Source of the DNA: Ruminococcus sp.
Lineage (GTDB): Bacteria > Bacillota > Clostridia > Oscillospirales > Acutalibacteraceae
NCBI GenBank assembly: GCA_017458845.1
Contig: JAFSZY010000016.1
Location: 1-64,000, forward strand
Reading direction: 5' to 3'
Length of the DNA stretch: 64,000 nt
Shown here piece by piece: positions 36,115-45,159 of the stretch (positions within the stretch are counted from its first letter, which is position 1; the number at the start of each line of letters is the position of its first letter). Both the position numbers and the translations under genes were made by a program. Below the pieces are notes generated by a model that was not told the DNA's origin, ran no database searches, and saw only the letters and a list, made by a program, of their open reading frames with translations.

Positions 36115-37431
36115 ATGGAAAACTATTTTCAGAAAGACATTGAAACAATGCCTGTCGAAAAAATCAAGGAAATGCAGGCTGAAAAGCTCGTAAATATCGT
36201 CAAGTACGTTTACGACAACGTTGAGTACTACCGCGACAAGATGAACGAGAAGGGCGTAACTCCCGACGACATCAAAGGTCTCGAGGACCTGCACAAGCTT
36301 CCGTTCCTCTCAAAGGCGGATTTACGCGAGGGCTATCCCTACGGGCTTCTCGCCACAGACCTTAAGAACTGCGTGCGTATTCACTCGACCTCAGGCACAA
36401 CAGGCAAGCGTGTTGTAGCGTTCTACACTCAGCACGACATCGACATCTGGAACGAGATGTGCGCCAGAGCTATCGTTGCGGCTGGCGGTACTGACGAGGA
36501 CGTTGTTCAGGTTTGCTACGGCTACGGTCTGTTCACGGGCGGCGCGGGACTTGACGGCGGCTCGCACAAGGTCGGCTGCCTGACTCTTCCGATGTCCAGC
36601 GGCAACACCGAGCGCCAGATTATGTTTATGAACGACCTCGGCGCTACAATCATCTGCTGTACTCCGTCATACGCCGCTTACATAGGCGAAACCCTCAAGG
36701 AAATGGGCTATAAGCCCGAGGACAACAAGCTAAAGGCTGGTATCTTCGGCGCTGAGGCGTGGACAGAGGAAATGCGCCGCGATATCGAAAAGGCTCTCGG
36801 TATCAAGGCTTACGATATCTACGGACTCACGGAGACCTGCGGACCGGGCGTCGCTTTCGAATGCTCTGAACAGACAGGTATGCATATAAACGAGGACCAC
36901 TTTATCGCCGAGATTATCGACCCCGACACGGGCGAGGTTCTCCCCGAGGGCTCCAAGGGCGAGCTCGTGTTCACCGCTCTCGACAAGGAAGCTTTCCCGC
37001 TGCTCCGTTACAGAACACGCGACATCTGTGTACTCACACGTGAGAAATGCTCCTGCGGACGTACATTCATCAAGATGTGCAAGCCTATGGGACGAAGTGA
37101 CGATATGATGATTATCCGCGGCGTTAACGTATTCCCGAGCCAGATTGAGGCGGTGCTTCTCAACGAGGGCTACGCTCCCAACTACCAGATTATGGTTGAC
37201 CGCGTAAACAACAGCGATACTCTCGACGTTTATGTAGAGGCTAAGGAAGGCGACTTCTCCGATAAGGTCAAGGATATGGCTGAGAAGGAGAAGGCTCTCG
37301 CGGGCGCCATCAAGGCTATGCTCGGCATCAACCCCAAGGTTCACCTCGTCGCTCCCAAGTCAATCCAGCGCAGTGAGGGCAAGGCTGTCCGCGTTATAGA
37401 CAAGCGTAAGAGACTTGGTATCAATGTATAA
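36115..37431 (+). CDS. paaK: Phenylacetate-CoA ligase family protein
   Basis: A 438-residue adenylate-forming ligase that activates aryl acids (phenylacetate, indoleacetate) with CoA, or runs in reverse to make ATP from aryl-acetyl-CoA. Visible are the ATP-binding STSGTTGKRVVAFYT, the DIYGLTETCGPG core, YRTRDI, and the C-terminal GRSDDMMIIRGVNVFP hinge. The ATG at 36115 follows AAAGGAA; in-frame upstream sequence is repeat. With IorAB it forms a ferredoxin-reducing, ATP-yielding route for aromatic amino acids. Confidence 0.93.
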   Translation: MENYFQKDIETMPVEKIKEMQAEKLVNIVKYVYDNVEYYRDKMNEKGVTPDDIKGLEDLHKLPFLSKADLREGYPYGLLATDLKNCVRIHSTSGTTGKRVVAFYTQHDIDIWNEMCARAIVAAGGTDEDVVQVCYGYGLFTGGAGLDGGSHKVGCLTLPMSSGNTERQIMFMNDLGATIICCTPSYAAYIGETLKEMGYKPEDNKLKAGIFGAEAWTEEMRRDIEKALGIKAYDIYGLTETCGPGVAFECSEQTGMHINEDHFIAEIIDPDTGEVLPEGSKGELVFTALDKEAFPLLRYRTRDICVLTREKCSCGRTFIKMCKPMGRSDDMMIIRGVNVFPSQIEAVLLNEGYAPNYQIMVDRVNNSDTLDVYVEAKEGDFSDKVKDMAEKEKALAGAIKAMLGINPKVHLVAPKSIQRSEGKAVRVIDKRKRLGINV

Positions 37432-37439
37432 GGAGAAAT

Positions 37440-37604
37440 AGTGTGATAAATCACACTATCAAGATTTATATTGTCCGCTCAGTTTGTTCCTGCAAAACAA
37501 CGAGCGATGACTGAAATTTCCATACACGCCTTATCTGCCCACGATAAGGTTGTGTACACAATTTTAATAACAATCTTGTGGGCGGAAAGGCTATGGAAAT
37601 TATT
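37440..37604 (+). promoter_or_regulatory. Conserved structured 5' leader, copy B (novel, riboswitch-like)
   Basis: The second copy of the leader at 16164-16317. Hairpin AGTGTGA-TAAA-TCACACT (37440-37457) has a compensatory change against copy A. Stem CGCTC pairs with GAGCG. Nested stems are AATTTCCAT (37515-37523) with ATGGAAATT (37593-37601), GCCTT (37528-37532) with AAGGC (37587-37591), and GCCCAC (37537-37542) with GTGGGC (37578-37583). The competing hairpin CCTTATC with GATAAGG (37529-37549) is fully Watson-Crick here. It fills almost the whole gap between paaK and the ACT gene, and the start codon is three bases after it. Confidence 0.7.
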
Positions 37605-38036
37605 ATGGCTATTAAACAATTATCTGTTTTTGTTGAAAATATCGAAGGCTCTCTGGCGACTATCACAGACGCTCTCGCCGAGGAAAACATAGACATCCGC
37701 GCTATGTGCGTAGCCGATACTCAGGAGTTCGGCATCGTAAGAATGATTGTTGACGACGCTCCCTCAGCCAAGCAGAAGCTCGCCGACAAGAACCTTTTCC
37801 TCTCTGTAACCGAGGTCGTAGGCGTAGCGGTTGACGACGAGCCAGGCGGACTCGCCAAGGCTGTAAGGCTTCTCGCCGACAACGGTATAAACCTGGACTA
37901 TATGTACGCTTTCATTTCTGTTTCAAAGAAATACGCTTACGTTGTACTCAGAGTTGACGACAACGACGCCGCCGAAAAGCTTCTCAGCTCCAAGGGCTTC
38001 AAGATTATGACCGACGACGACGTTAAGAAAATGTAA
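37605..38036 (+). CDS. Tandem ACT-domain protein
   Basis: A 143-residue protein of two ACT domains (about 1-70 and 71-143): MAIKQLSVFVENIEGSLATI opens the first and VAVDDEPGGLAKAVRLLADN the second. ACT domains bind amino acids; this type regularly accompanies iorAB-paaK and may sense an aromatic substrate, but this is inference. I chose the ATG at 37605 by the family N-terminus; in-frame ATG at 37593 lies in the leader stem. The ribosome binding site is GGAAAGG inside the structured leader. Confidence 0.88.
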   Translation: MAIKQLSVFVENIEGSLATITDALAEENIDIRAMCVADTQEFGIVRMIVDDAPSAKQKLADKNLFLSVTEVVGVAVDDEPGGLAKAVRLLADNGINLDYMYAFISVSKKYAYVVLRVDDNDAAEKLLSSKGFKIMTDDDVKKM

Positions 38037-38048
38037 TACAAATTGTAG

Positions 38049-38077
38049 GGGAGTCCGTCTCGGGCTCCCTTTTTTTA
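38049..38077 (+). terminator. Terminator of the ior-paaK-ACT operon
   Basis: GGGAGTCC and GGGCTCCC pair around GTCTC with one wobble pair and are followed by TTTTTTT. Confidence 0.85.
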
Positions 38078-38210
38078 GTGGTAAGTGGTAAGGTAAGTGG
38101 GAAGTGGGAAGTGGGAAGTGGTAAGAAAGCCCTCCCTTGGGAAATTCCCCTTTTAGGGGAAATGTCGGCAACGCCGACAAAAGGGAGTATCGCGAAGCGA
38201 TTTTAAACAA
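38078..38210. repeat. AGTGG-type tandem repeats and an R1 module
   Basis: From 38078, GTGGTAAGTGG and GTGGGAA units recur about eight times. Then comes an R1 fragment with GCCCTCCCTTGGGAA, CCCCTTTTAGGGG, GTCGGCAACGCCGAC (perfect palindrome) and AAAAGGGAG. No gene. The rest of the gap up to 38324 shows nothing I can identify. Confidence 0.65.
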
Positions 38211-38324
38211 CGTGTGATATGTAGGAAGTGAGCGGACAGCCGCGGAGAGCTGTCCCTGCGCGGGAATATAAATCGGTTATATACAAATTTTTATTTTTGT
38301 AAGTCAAAAAAAGTCAAAATTCAC

Positions 38325-38352
38325 TTGATTTTTTTGGAAAACGCGCTATAAT
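38325..38352 (+). promoter_or_regulatory. Promoter of groES
   Basis: TTGATT (38325-38330), 16 bases, then TATAAT (38347-38352). The heat-shock operator follows after four bases. Confidence 0.8.
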
Positions 38353-38356
38353 ATAT

Positions 38357-38383
38357 TTAGCACTCGGGATAATTGAGTGCTAA
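38357..38383. promoter_or_regulatory. CIRCE operator (HrcA binding site)
   Basis: TTAGCACTC, nine bases, GAGTGCTAA: the exact CIRCE consensus, placed at the transcription start. The repressor HrcA binds here and is released upon heat stress. hrcA itself is not in the window. Confidence 0.98.
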
Positions 38384-38416
38384 TTAATTGTAATTTTATT
38401 TAGGGAGGAATCATAT

Positions 38417-38701
38417 ATGACTATCAAACCATTGCTCGACCGTGTGGTTTTAAAGGTTGAGGAAGCCGAGGAAAAGACCGTCGGCGGACTTATCCTCACA
38501 TCATCCGCTCAGGAAAAGCCCCAGTTCGCTACAGTAGTGGCTGTCGGACCCGGCGGAGTGGTAGACGGCGAAAAGGTTGAGATGTACCTTAAAGAGGGCG
38601 ACAAGGTAATCGCCTCAAAGTACGCCGGTACAGAGGTTAAAATCGACGGCGAGGAATTCACAATCGTTCGTCAGTCGGATGTTTTAGCGACAGTGGAGTA
38701 A
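38417..38701 (+). CDS. groES: Co-chaperonin GroES
   Basis: A 94-residue lid protein of the GroEL chamber. MTIKPLLDRVVLKVEEAEEK opens it, the mobile loop is KTVGGLILTSSAQEKPQ, and the C-terminus is TIVRQSDVLATVE. GGGAGGAA precedes the ATG. A composite repeat of 233 bp now separates it from groEL. Confidence 0.98.
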   Translation: MTIKPLLDRVVLKVEEAEEKTVGGLILTSSAQEKPQFATVVAVGPGGVVDGEKVEMYLKEGDKVIASKYAGTEVKIDGEEFTIVRQSDVLATVE

Positions 38702-38705
38702 GAAA

Positions 38706-38938
38706 ATAAAGCCCTCCCTTGGGGGAGGGTGGCACGTCGAAGACGTGACGGGAGAGGGTCCCCACGACAAAATGCTCGCTAAATCTTACGTTAGAAATAA
38801 TACATTTAGCAAGTGGACCCTCTATCGACCAAATCGCAAGCGATTTGCCCACTTTTTCCCTAGCGGGAGACGGTTTCCCTTTTGTCGGCGTTGCCGACAT
38901 TTCCCCTTGCAGGGGAATTTCCCAGGGGAAAGCTTATA
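38706..38938. repeat. Composite R1 repeat between groES and groEL
   Basis: Three modules in a row. First, GCCCTCCCTTGGGGGAGGG-TGGC-[ACGTCGAAGACGT]-GACGGGAGAGGGTCC. Second, on the other strand, GTGGGC-[AAATCGCTTGCGATTT]-GGTCGATAGAGGGTCC (38811-38852). Third, GTCGGCGTTGCCGAC with CCCCTTGCAGGGG (38882-38916). No gene and no clear promoter for groEL lies here, so groEL probably depends on read-through. Confidence 0.75.
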
Positions 38939-38964
38939 AGGTTAGAATTTATATTCGGAGGTAA

Positions 38965-40596
<1,632 letters not shown>

Positions 40597-40620
40597 TCAG
40601 TGAGCTGCGCTCAATGATTA

Positions 40621-40778
40621 ATAGTTGAAAGTTGATAGTTGATAGTTGAAAGTTGCAGTCAGGCGAATAAGTAAATAAAAAAAACAACGGAACTTCTCCC
40701 GAGAGAGGTTCCGTTTAATTTATTTTAAAATTTTGTTAACGTATTAACTTTCAACTATCAACTGTCAACTTTCAACTG
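40621..40778. repeat. Inverted GTTGATAGTT/AACTATCAAC repeat arrays
   Basis: Short units such as AGTTGAAAGTTGATAGTTG run from 40621 to 40656, and their complement AACTTTCAACTATCAACTG runs from 40747 to 40778. The two arrays face each other around the groEL/gpsA terminator and could form a long imperfect stem. Confidence 0.7.
40686..40716. terminator. Bidirectional terminator between groEL and gpsA
   Basis: AACGGAACTTCTC and GAGAGGTTCCGTT pair around CCGA, with A-rich sequence on the left and TTTAATTT on the right, so it can serve both convergent genes. Confidence 0.8.
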
Positions 40779-40788
40779 AAATGTAAAA

Positions 40789-41751
40789 TCAGAACTCTGA
40801 TTTTACATTTCTCATAAACAGCTTGCCCAGCTCGTCCTTGATTTCCTTGTTCTCAAACAGGACGTTATATACGCCCGTAACGATGGGAACCTCGACGTTG
40901 TTTTCGTCGGCTAGCTTTTTGAGAGCCTTTGAGGTCATAACGCCCTCGGCGAGCTTGTCGAATTTTTTGCCCTGAGCTAAATCCTCGCCGTACTTGCGGT
41001 TGTGGCTCCAGGGCGAGAAGAGTGTAGCCTCATAGTCGCCGAGGTGACAAAGCCCGTAGGCGCTCATTTCGTTGCCGCCTATAGCCTTGATAAGCCTGCC
41101 GATTTCACGCGTTCCTCTGGACATCAAAGCGCCTTTTAACGACGTCATATGAAGCCCGTCGAGAAATCCCGCGGCAATACCTACAACGTTCTTAGCCGCC
41201 GCGCCTACTTCGCTTCCGATTAAGTCCGTACCTATGTAGAATCTGATAAGGTCAGATGTAAATTCCTTAACAAGCTTTTCTTTTACTTCTATATTGTCGC
41301 TGTCAATTACCATACAGTTCGGAATACCCTTGACATAGTCCTGAGGGTGCCCGGGTCCTACCCATACGGCTATCGGAGTTTTGCTTTCGTCCACAAATTC
41401 TCCGACAACCTCACTGAGCCTTTTGCCCGTGTCGGCTTCGACGCCCTTCATACACAGCACAAAAGTCTTGCCGTCAACGTTGTACTTTGTAATATCCTTC
41501 ATAAACGAGCGCAGGTGCTGAGAGGAAATTGATATTACAATAATCTCCGCTCTGGTGACCGCGTATTCAAGGTCAGGAGTTACTTCTATGCTCTCGGGGA
41601 AGGTGAGGTAGTCGTTCTTGTGATTGTTATAAAGCGCCTGAAAATCGGGCGCGTCCTTCAGCCCGAAAGAAGCGACCTCGTTGCCGATTTTGTCAAGATA
41701 CCAGGCAATGCAGCTGCCCCAGCGTCCTGTGCCCAAAACAGATATTTTCAT
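40789..41751 (-). CDS. gpsA: Glycerol-3-phosphate dehydrogenase (NAD(P)+)
   Basis: A 320-residue enzyme that reduces dihydroxyacetone phosphate to sn-glycerol 3-phosphate for phospholipid synthesis. The Rossmann motif GTGRWG is at residues 7-12, the catalytic Lys lies in GSEVGAAAKNVVGIAAG near 200, and the C-terminal domain holds LCHLGDYEATLFSPWSHNRK. The substrate domain differs from textbook GpsA (shorter proline-rich PGHPQDYVKG segment), so it is a divergent member. AACCTCC on the plus strand marks GGAGG before the ATG. Confidence 0.88.
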   Translation of the reverse strand: MKISVLGTGRWGSCIAWYLDKIGNEVASFGLKDAPDFQALYNNHKNDYLTFPESIEVTPDLEYAVTRAEIIVISISSQHLRSFMKDITKYNVDGKTFVLCMKGVEADTGKRLSEVVGEFVDESKTPIAVWVGPGHPQDYVKGIPNCMVIDSDNIEVKEKLVKEFTSDLIRFYIGTDLIGSEVGAAAKNVVGIAAGFLDGLHMTSLKGALMSRGTREIGRLIKAIGGNEMSAYGLCHLGDYEATLFSPWSHNRKYGEDLAQGKKFDKLAEGVMTSKALKKLADENNVEVPIVTGVYNVLFENKEIKDELGKLFMRNVKSEF

Positions 41752-41761
41752 ATTAACCTCC

Positions 41762-41800
41762 AGTGGTAAGTGGAAAGTGGTAAGTGGAAAGTGGTAAGTG
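41762..41800. repeat. AGTGGTA/AGTGGAA tandem repeats
   Basis: About five units of AGTGGTA or AGTGGAA upstream of gpsA. Similar arrays are at 7424-7446 and 38078-38125. Confidence 0.8.
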
Positions 41801-41865
41801 AAATAGCGGTGTTTTCTGATTTTGCGGTACGCAAAGTAAGGAAAAACAACGTAATGGATAAGTAA

Positions 41866-42056
41866 ATAAAAATTCCCGCCTGAGCGTAAGCGATAAACAA
41901 TAACCTGCCTACCAAAGGACAGGTGGGCGCCGCCTTTTTACTTTAGTACTCCCAGCGTCCGCGATCAGCGGGAGGTCTGCACACCATAAAAAGAGCTAAG
42001 CTCCCAAATAAAAAGTTGTAGGGTTATTTTGATCGCATACACGCGTCAGGCAGGAG
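41866..42056 (-). ncRNA. ssrS: Candidate 6S-like RNA (long closed hairpin)
   Basis: A gene-free stretch of about 185 bases that folds on itself. On the minus strand the 5' part CTCCTGCCTGACGCG, GCGATC and AATAACCCT pairs in order with the 3' part AGGTTATT, ATCGC and CGCTCAGGCGGGA, leaving a large internal bubble with GGGAGCTTAGCTC and GGCGCCCACCT. Size, closing stem and central bubble match the 6S RNA plan. The minus strand is favoured because TTTTTATTT follows its 3' end. I see no clear promoter, and the plus strand cannot be excluded. Confidence 0.45.
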
Positions 42057-42061
42057 AGTTT

Positions 42062-42178
42062 GAAATGAGAAATGAGAAACGAGAAAGGAGAAATGAGAAA
42101 GGAGAAATGAGAAATGAGAAAGGAGAAAGGAAAAAGGAGGAAGGAGATTCTTCGCCGCTTTGCTCCTCAGAATGACAG
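42062..42178. repeat. GAGAAATGAGAAAGGA tandem repeats and a CATTCTGAG repeat
   Basis: About ten units of GAGAAA(T/G)GA run from 42062 to 42146. They are followed by AGATTCTTCGCCGCTTTGCT and CCTCAGAATGACA (42145-42177), a copy on the minus strand of the widespread CATTCTGAG-GCGAAGAATCT intergenic repeat. Short CTGACTG repeats follow at 42188-42208. Confidence 0.75.
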
Positions 42179-42215
42179 CGTGAACAACTGACTGCTGACT
42201 GCTGACTGCCGGTTA

Positions 42216-42506
42216 CTAATTCTCATAGAACATATCGTTGAAACGTTCTTCAAATATCTCTGAAAGTCTGTTCTTCAGCTCTCTGTCCTCAACCTCAAGC
42301 AAGATATCCTCGCCGTTGTCGCTGGTGTTTTCGAGGATGATATACTCGCCGCTTGAGTAGAGCATATCCGAGCTGTTTTCGTACACAGGCATCAGCGCGT
42401 AATACTGAGTGTCGTTTTCTTCGATGATGTCAAGTATTTCAAAGTTGTGTTCCCGATTATCGTCATCAAGCAGTGTGATAAGGTCGGGAGAGTATTCGTT
42501 GTTCAT
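42216..42506 (-). CDS. DUF1292 family protein (YrzB-like)
   Basis: A 96-residue acidic protein with the DUF1292 core LITLLDDDNREHNFEILDII and a C-terminal helix ending EERFNDMFYEN. Function is unknown. The ATG at 42506 has AGCAGGT upstream; the ATG at 42524 coincides with the predicted transcription start and so is unlikely to be used. Confidence 0.85.
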   Translation of the reverse strand: MNNEYSPDLITLLDDDNREHNFEILDIIEENDTQYYALMPVYENSSDMLYSSGEYIILENTSDNGEDILLEVEDRELKNRLSEIFEERFNDMFYEN

Positions 42507-42529
42507 ATACAAACCTGCTTTCATATATA

Positions 42530-42558
42530 ATATTACAACAACTAAACGCTCACGTCAA
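42530..42558 (-). promoter_or_regulatory. Promoter of the DUF1292 gene
   Basis: On the minus strand TTGACG (42553-42558), 17 bases, then TAATAT (42530-42535). Confidence 0.65.
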
Positions 42559-42621
42559 GCATTATAATTTGTCATTTTTACCAAATTTGATATAAATTTA
42601 TAAAAAGACTAAAAAAAACTG

Positions 42622-42649
42622 TTGACATTTTATAGTTTTGTGTTAAAAT
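42622..42649 (+). promoter_or_regulatory. Upstream promoter before the sugar transferase
   Basis: TTGACA (42622-42627), 16 bases, then TAAAAT (42644-42649). A terminator lies only about 55 bp after the predicted start, so it would make a short RNA unless readthrough occurs. Confidence 0.7.
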
Positions 42650-42708
42650 AAGATTAAGCTAAAAAGAGAGAGAAAGTTTTGATTACTCCATAAAATTACC
42701 TAAGAAAG

Positions 42709-42734
42709 CCGACGGTTAACCCCGTCGGTTTTTT
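42709..42734 (+). terminator. Terminator or attenuator of the short upstream transcript
   Basis: CCGACGG and CCGTCGG pair around a GTTAACC-type loop and are followed by TTTTTT. No coding frame lies between the promoter and this site. Confidence 0.85.
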
Positions 42735-42799
42735 CGTTGTATCTGAAAACGGCTTATTTTATATAATTTAATATATTTATAATAATATGTAAAAAAGTC

Positions 42800-42828
42800 T
42801 TGAATTATTTATTATTTTGATATATAAT
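42800..42828 (+). promoter_or_regulatory. Second promoter of the sugar transferase
   Basis: TTGAAT (42800-42805), 17 bases, then TATAAT (42823-42828), downstream of the attenuator-like terminator. Confidence 0.65.
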
Positions 42829-42888
42829 CTGTTAGAATATTTTTTAGAATATTAATGTGGAATAATATTGTATATTCCGGAGGATTAT

Positions 42889-43575
42889 ATGTTGCTGCCT
42901 TTTGAGGAGCTCCCTGAGGAGTTCCAAAACGACGCTGTAAAAAAATATTATAATATACTAAAAAATAAAAAGAGCAGTCTGAGAGCAAAGAGAATTCTGG
43001 ACGTTACAATCTCACTTATTCTGCTTGTTATTCTTATAATCCCGATTATCATTATTTCTCTTTGTGTAAAGCTTACTTCTAAAGGTCCTGTATTGTACAA
43101 GCAGGTCAGGGTTACCACCTATAACCGAAAGTTTAACATCTACAAGTTCAGGACTATGGTTGTAAACGCTGACAAGCTCGGCGCGCTAGTCACCTCGGCA
43201 AAAGACCCGAGAATCACGGGCGTTGGCCATTTTCTCAGGAAGTACCGCCTTGACGAGCTGCCTCAGGTGTTCAATGTTCTCAAGGGCGATATGAGCATTG
43301 TCGGAACACGACCCGAGGTTCCCAAGTATGTCAACTCCTACACCCAGACTATGTACGCCACTTTGCTTATGCCCGCGGGTATAACGAGCCTCGCCAGCAT
43401 AAAGTTCAAGAACGAGGACAGAATGCTCGAAATGAGCCAAAGTGTCGACGAGGATTATGTGGGAATAATCCTCCCCAAAAAAATGCACTACAACCTGCTC
43501 TATTTAAAATCATTCGACTTTAAAACCGATATATATTTAATGCTGAAAACAGTCAGTGAGGTTCTATTCCACTAA
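42889..43575 (+). CDS. Bacterial sugar transferase (priming glycosyltransferase)
   Basis: A 228-residue polyprenyl-phosphate phosphoglycosyltransferase domain (WcaJ/PglC type) that starts polysaccharide or glycan synthesis at the membrane. The membrane helix is about residues 40-62, followed by LTSKGPVLYKQVRV, FNIYKFRTMVVNAD and the conserved RKYRLDELPQVFNVLKGDMS, then GTRPEVP. It is the short form without extra N-terminal membrane helices. CGGAGGA precedes the ATG at 42889. The next gene fits the same pathway. Confidence 0.92.
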   Translation: MLLPFEELPEEFQNDAVKKYYNILKNKKSSLRAKRILDVTISLILLVILIIPIIIISLCVKLTSKGPVLYKQVRVTTYNRKFNIYKFRTMVVNADKLGALVTSAKDPRITGVGHFLRKYRLDELPQVFNVLKGDMSIVGTRPEVPKYVNSYTQTMYATLLMPAGITSLASIKFKNEDRMLEMSQSVDEDYVGIILPKKMHYNLLYLKSFDFKTDIYLMLKTVSEVLFH

Positions 43576-43620
43576 TCACGGGGCATAAATATTTGTAATA
43601 ACAGTAAGGAGGGAGAACGG

Positions 43621-45042
43621 ATGAAACAAAAAGCGTTGAAGAACGACCCGTCGTTTTTCAGGTTCTGTTATATTGCTGTTCTTTTCTTTACAAATCTGTC
43701 TTTTATACAAATCCCCGCGTATCTTGTTTTGGTGTTTATGTTTTTCTGGGGATTAAGGCTCACTTTCCGCAAGCTAATCAGCCAGCATTGCCTGAGGAAG
43801 ATGAGGTTTTCCATCTGGCTTCTGGCGTTTATGGGACTCAATATCATCACCATTATGATTCACCTTTCGCTGGGTACGATTTACAGCATAATTATGTTTT
43901 TCCACGTCGGCATATGCTTCTTCATCTTCTACGGTATGCAAACAGAGGAGGGCTTAAACCCCAAGGCGGAGCTGTACAAGGTCTGCAAGTTCATCATTTA
44001 CGCCACTTCCATAGTCGGTGTAATCGGCTTTATTCTCTTGATGTGCCGCGTGAAGTTTGAGTTCTCGTGGCAGAACATCTACATCATCAAGTTCATCATT
44101 TTTGAGAACCGTTATACAGGACTGTTTATGAACCCGAATATGCTCGGCTTTGTTTCGGTTGTGTCTATTGTTTGCTGTCACATTATCTCAAAGCACGACT
44201 TTATCGCTCAGGCTAAAAAGCCCAGAGTCAGCCGTATTGTTCTGGCGGTGTGCCTTACGGTTAACCTGTTCTCGCTTCTTCTTTGCGATTCCAACGCTTC
44301 GTTTGTATTGTTTATCTGCTATGTGATTTTTACAATTGTGTTCTATTTTTTCTCCAACCCCGCCCGTATGAACTTCAAGCAGATTATGGTTAAATCTCTG
44401 GCGCTTCTGCTGGCGTGCGTATATATTGTCGGCGCGGCTTATCTTACCCGTGTTGTATGCCAGAAGGCGGTGTCTTCGCTCATCTCCACTTCTCAGCTTT
44501 CTGACGAGGCGCTCAGCGCTCAGGAGGATATTACATTCGAGCATCAGAACGCTAATCTGGACAGCGGACGCGCCAAGCTGATTAAGGAAAGTATTGAATT
44601 GTTCAAGATTTCGCCGCTTTTCGGTATCGGCAGCGGTAATATCATTCTGTTCAGTCAGGAGTATCTCAGCGGTACGCTCGCGTTCAACTACCACCATCAC
44701 GATTTGCACAACGGCTATCTGACGATACTGGTGTCGTCGGGTATTCTGGGTTTTGTACTCTTCGCTATATTCGGAGTGCGCTTCGGCAAACACACGGTTT
44801 CCAATCTGTTCAAAAGACAAAAGGCGGATTCTCAGGATATTCTGCCCTGCCTGTTCGCCTTCTGCTGCGGATATCTTGTGTATTCGCTCTTTGAGAAAGC
44901 GCTGCTGTTCGACATCAGCTTTATGGTAATGTGGTTCTGGTATATGATAGGTCAGACGGGTATGTACCTCAACAAATACGAGCCTATGGAGGATTCGTAT
45001 TACAACATTAACAAGCACCGCATTCCTAAACATATGATTTAA
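43621..45042 (+). CDS. O-antigen ligase/polymerase-like membrane protein
   Basis: A 473-residue protein with about eleven or twelve membrane helices. A large loop contains NANLDSGRAKLIKESIELFK and PLFGIGSGN, then the HHHDLHNGYLTILVSSGILG segment, typical of the Wzy/WaaL superfamily. It may polymerise or ligate the glycan started by the upstream transferase. Exact substrate unknown. AAGGAGGGAG precedes the ATG. Confidence 0.8.
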   Translation: MKQKALKNDPSFFRFCYIAVLFFTNLSFIQIPAYLVLVFMFFWGLRLTFRKLISQHCLRKMRFSIWLLAFMGLNIITIMIHLSLGTIYSIIMFFHVGICFFIFYGMQTEEGLNPKAELYKVCKFIIYATSIVGVIGFILLMCRVKFEFSWQNIYIIKFIIFENRYTGLFMNPNMLGFVSVVSIVCCHIISKHDFIAQAKKPRVSRIVLAVCLTVNLFSLLLCDSNASFVLFICYVIFTIVFYFFSNPARMNFKQIMVKSLALLLACVYIVGAAYLTRVVCQKAVSSLISTSQLSDEALSAQEDITFEHQNANLDSGRAKLIKESIELFKISPLFGIGSGNIILFSQEYLSGTLAFNYHHHDLHNGYLTILVSSGILGFVLFAIFGVRFGKHTVSNLFKRQKADSQDILPCLFAFCCGYLVYSLFEKALLFDISFMVMWFWYMIGQTGMYLNKYEPMEDSYYNINKHRIPKHMI

Positions 45043-45071
45043 CTATTGTATATTTAATAATTTTGATTTAT

Positions 45072-45109
45072 AATGTATCATAGAGGAATCTGTGATACAT
45101 TTCTTTTTT
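45072..45109 (+). terminator. Terminator after the polysaccharide genes
   Basis: AATGTATCA and TGATACATT pair around a 12-base loop and are followed by TCTTTTTTC. Confidence 0.85.
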
Positions 45110-45159
45110 CGCTTAAATAATAGCGTTTATTTGCGCTTATAATAATAGCGGTGATTTTT

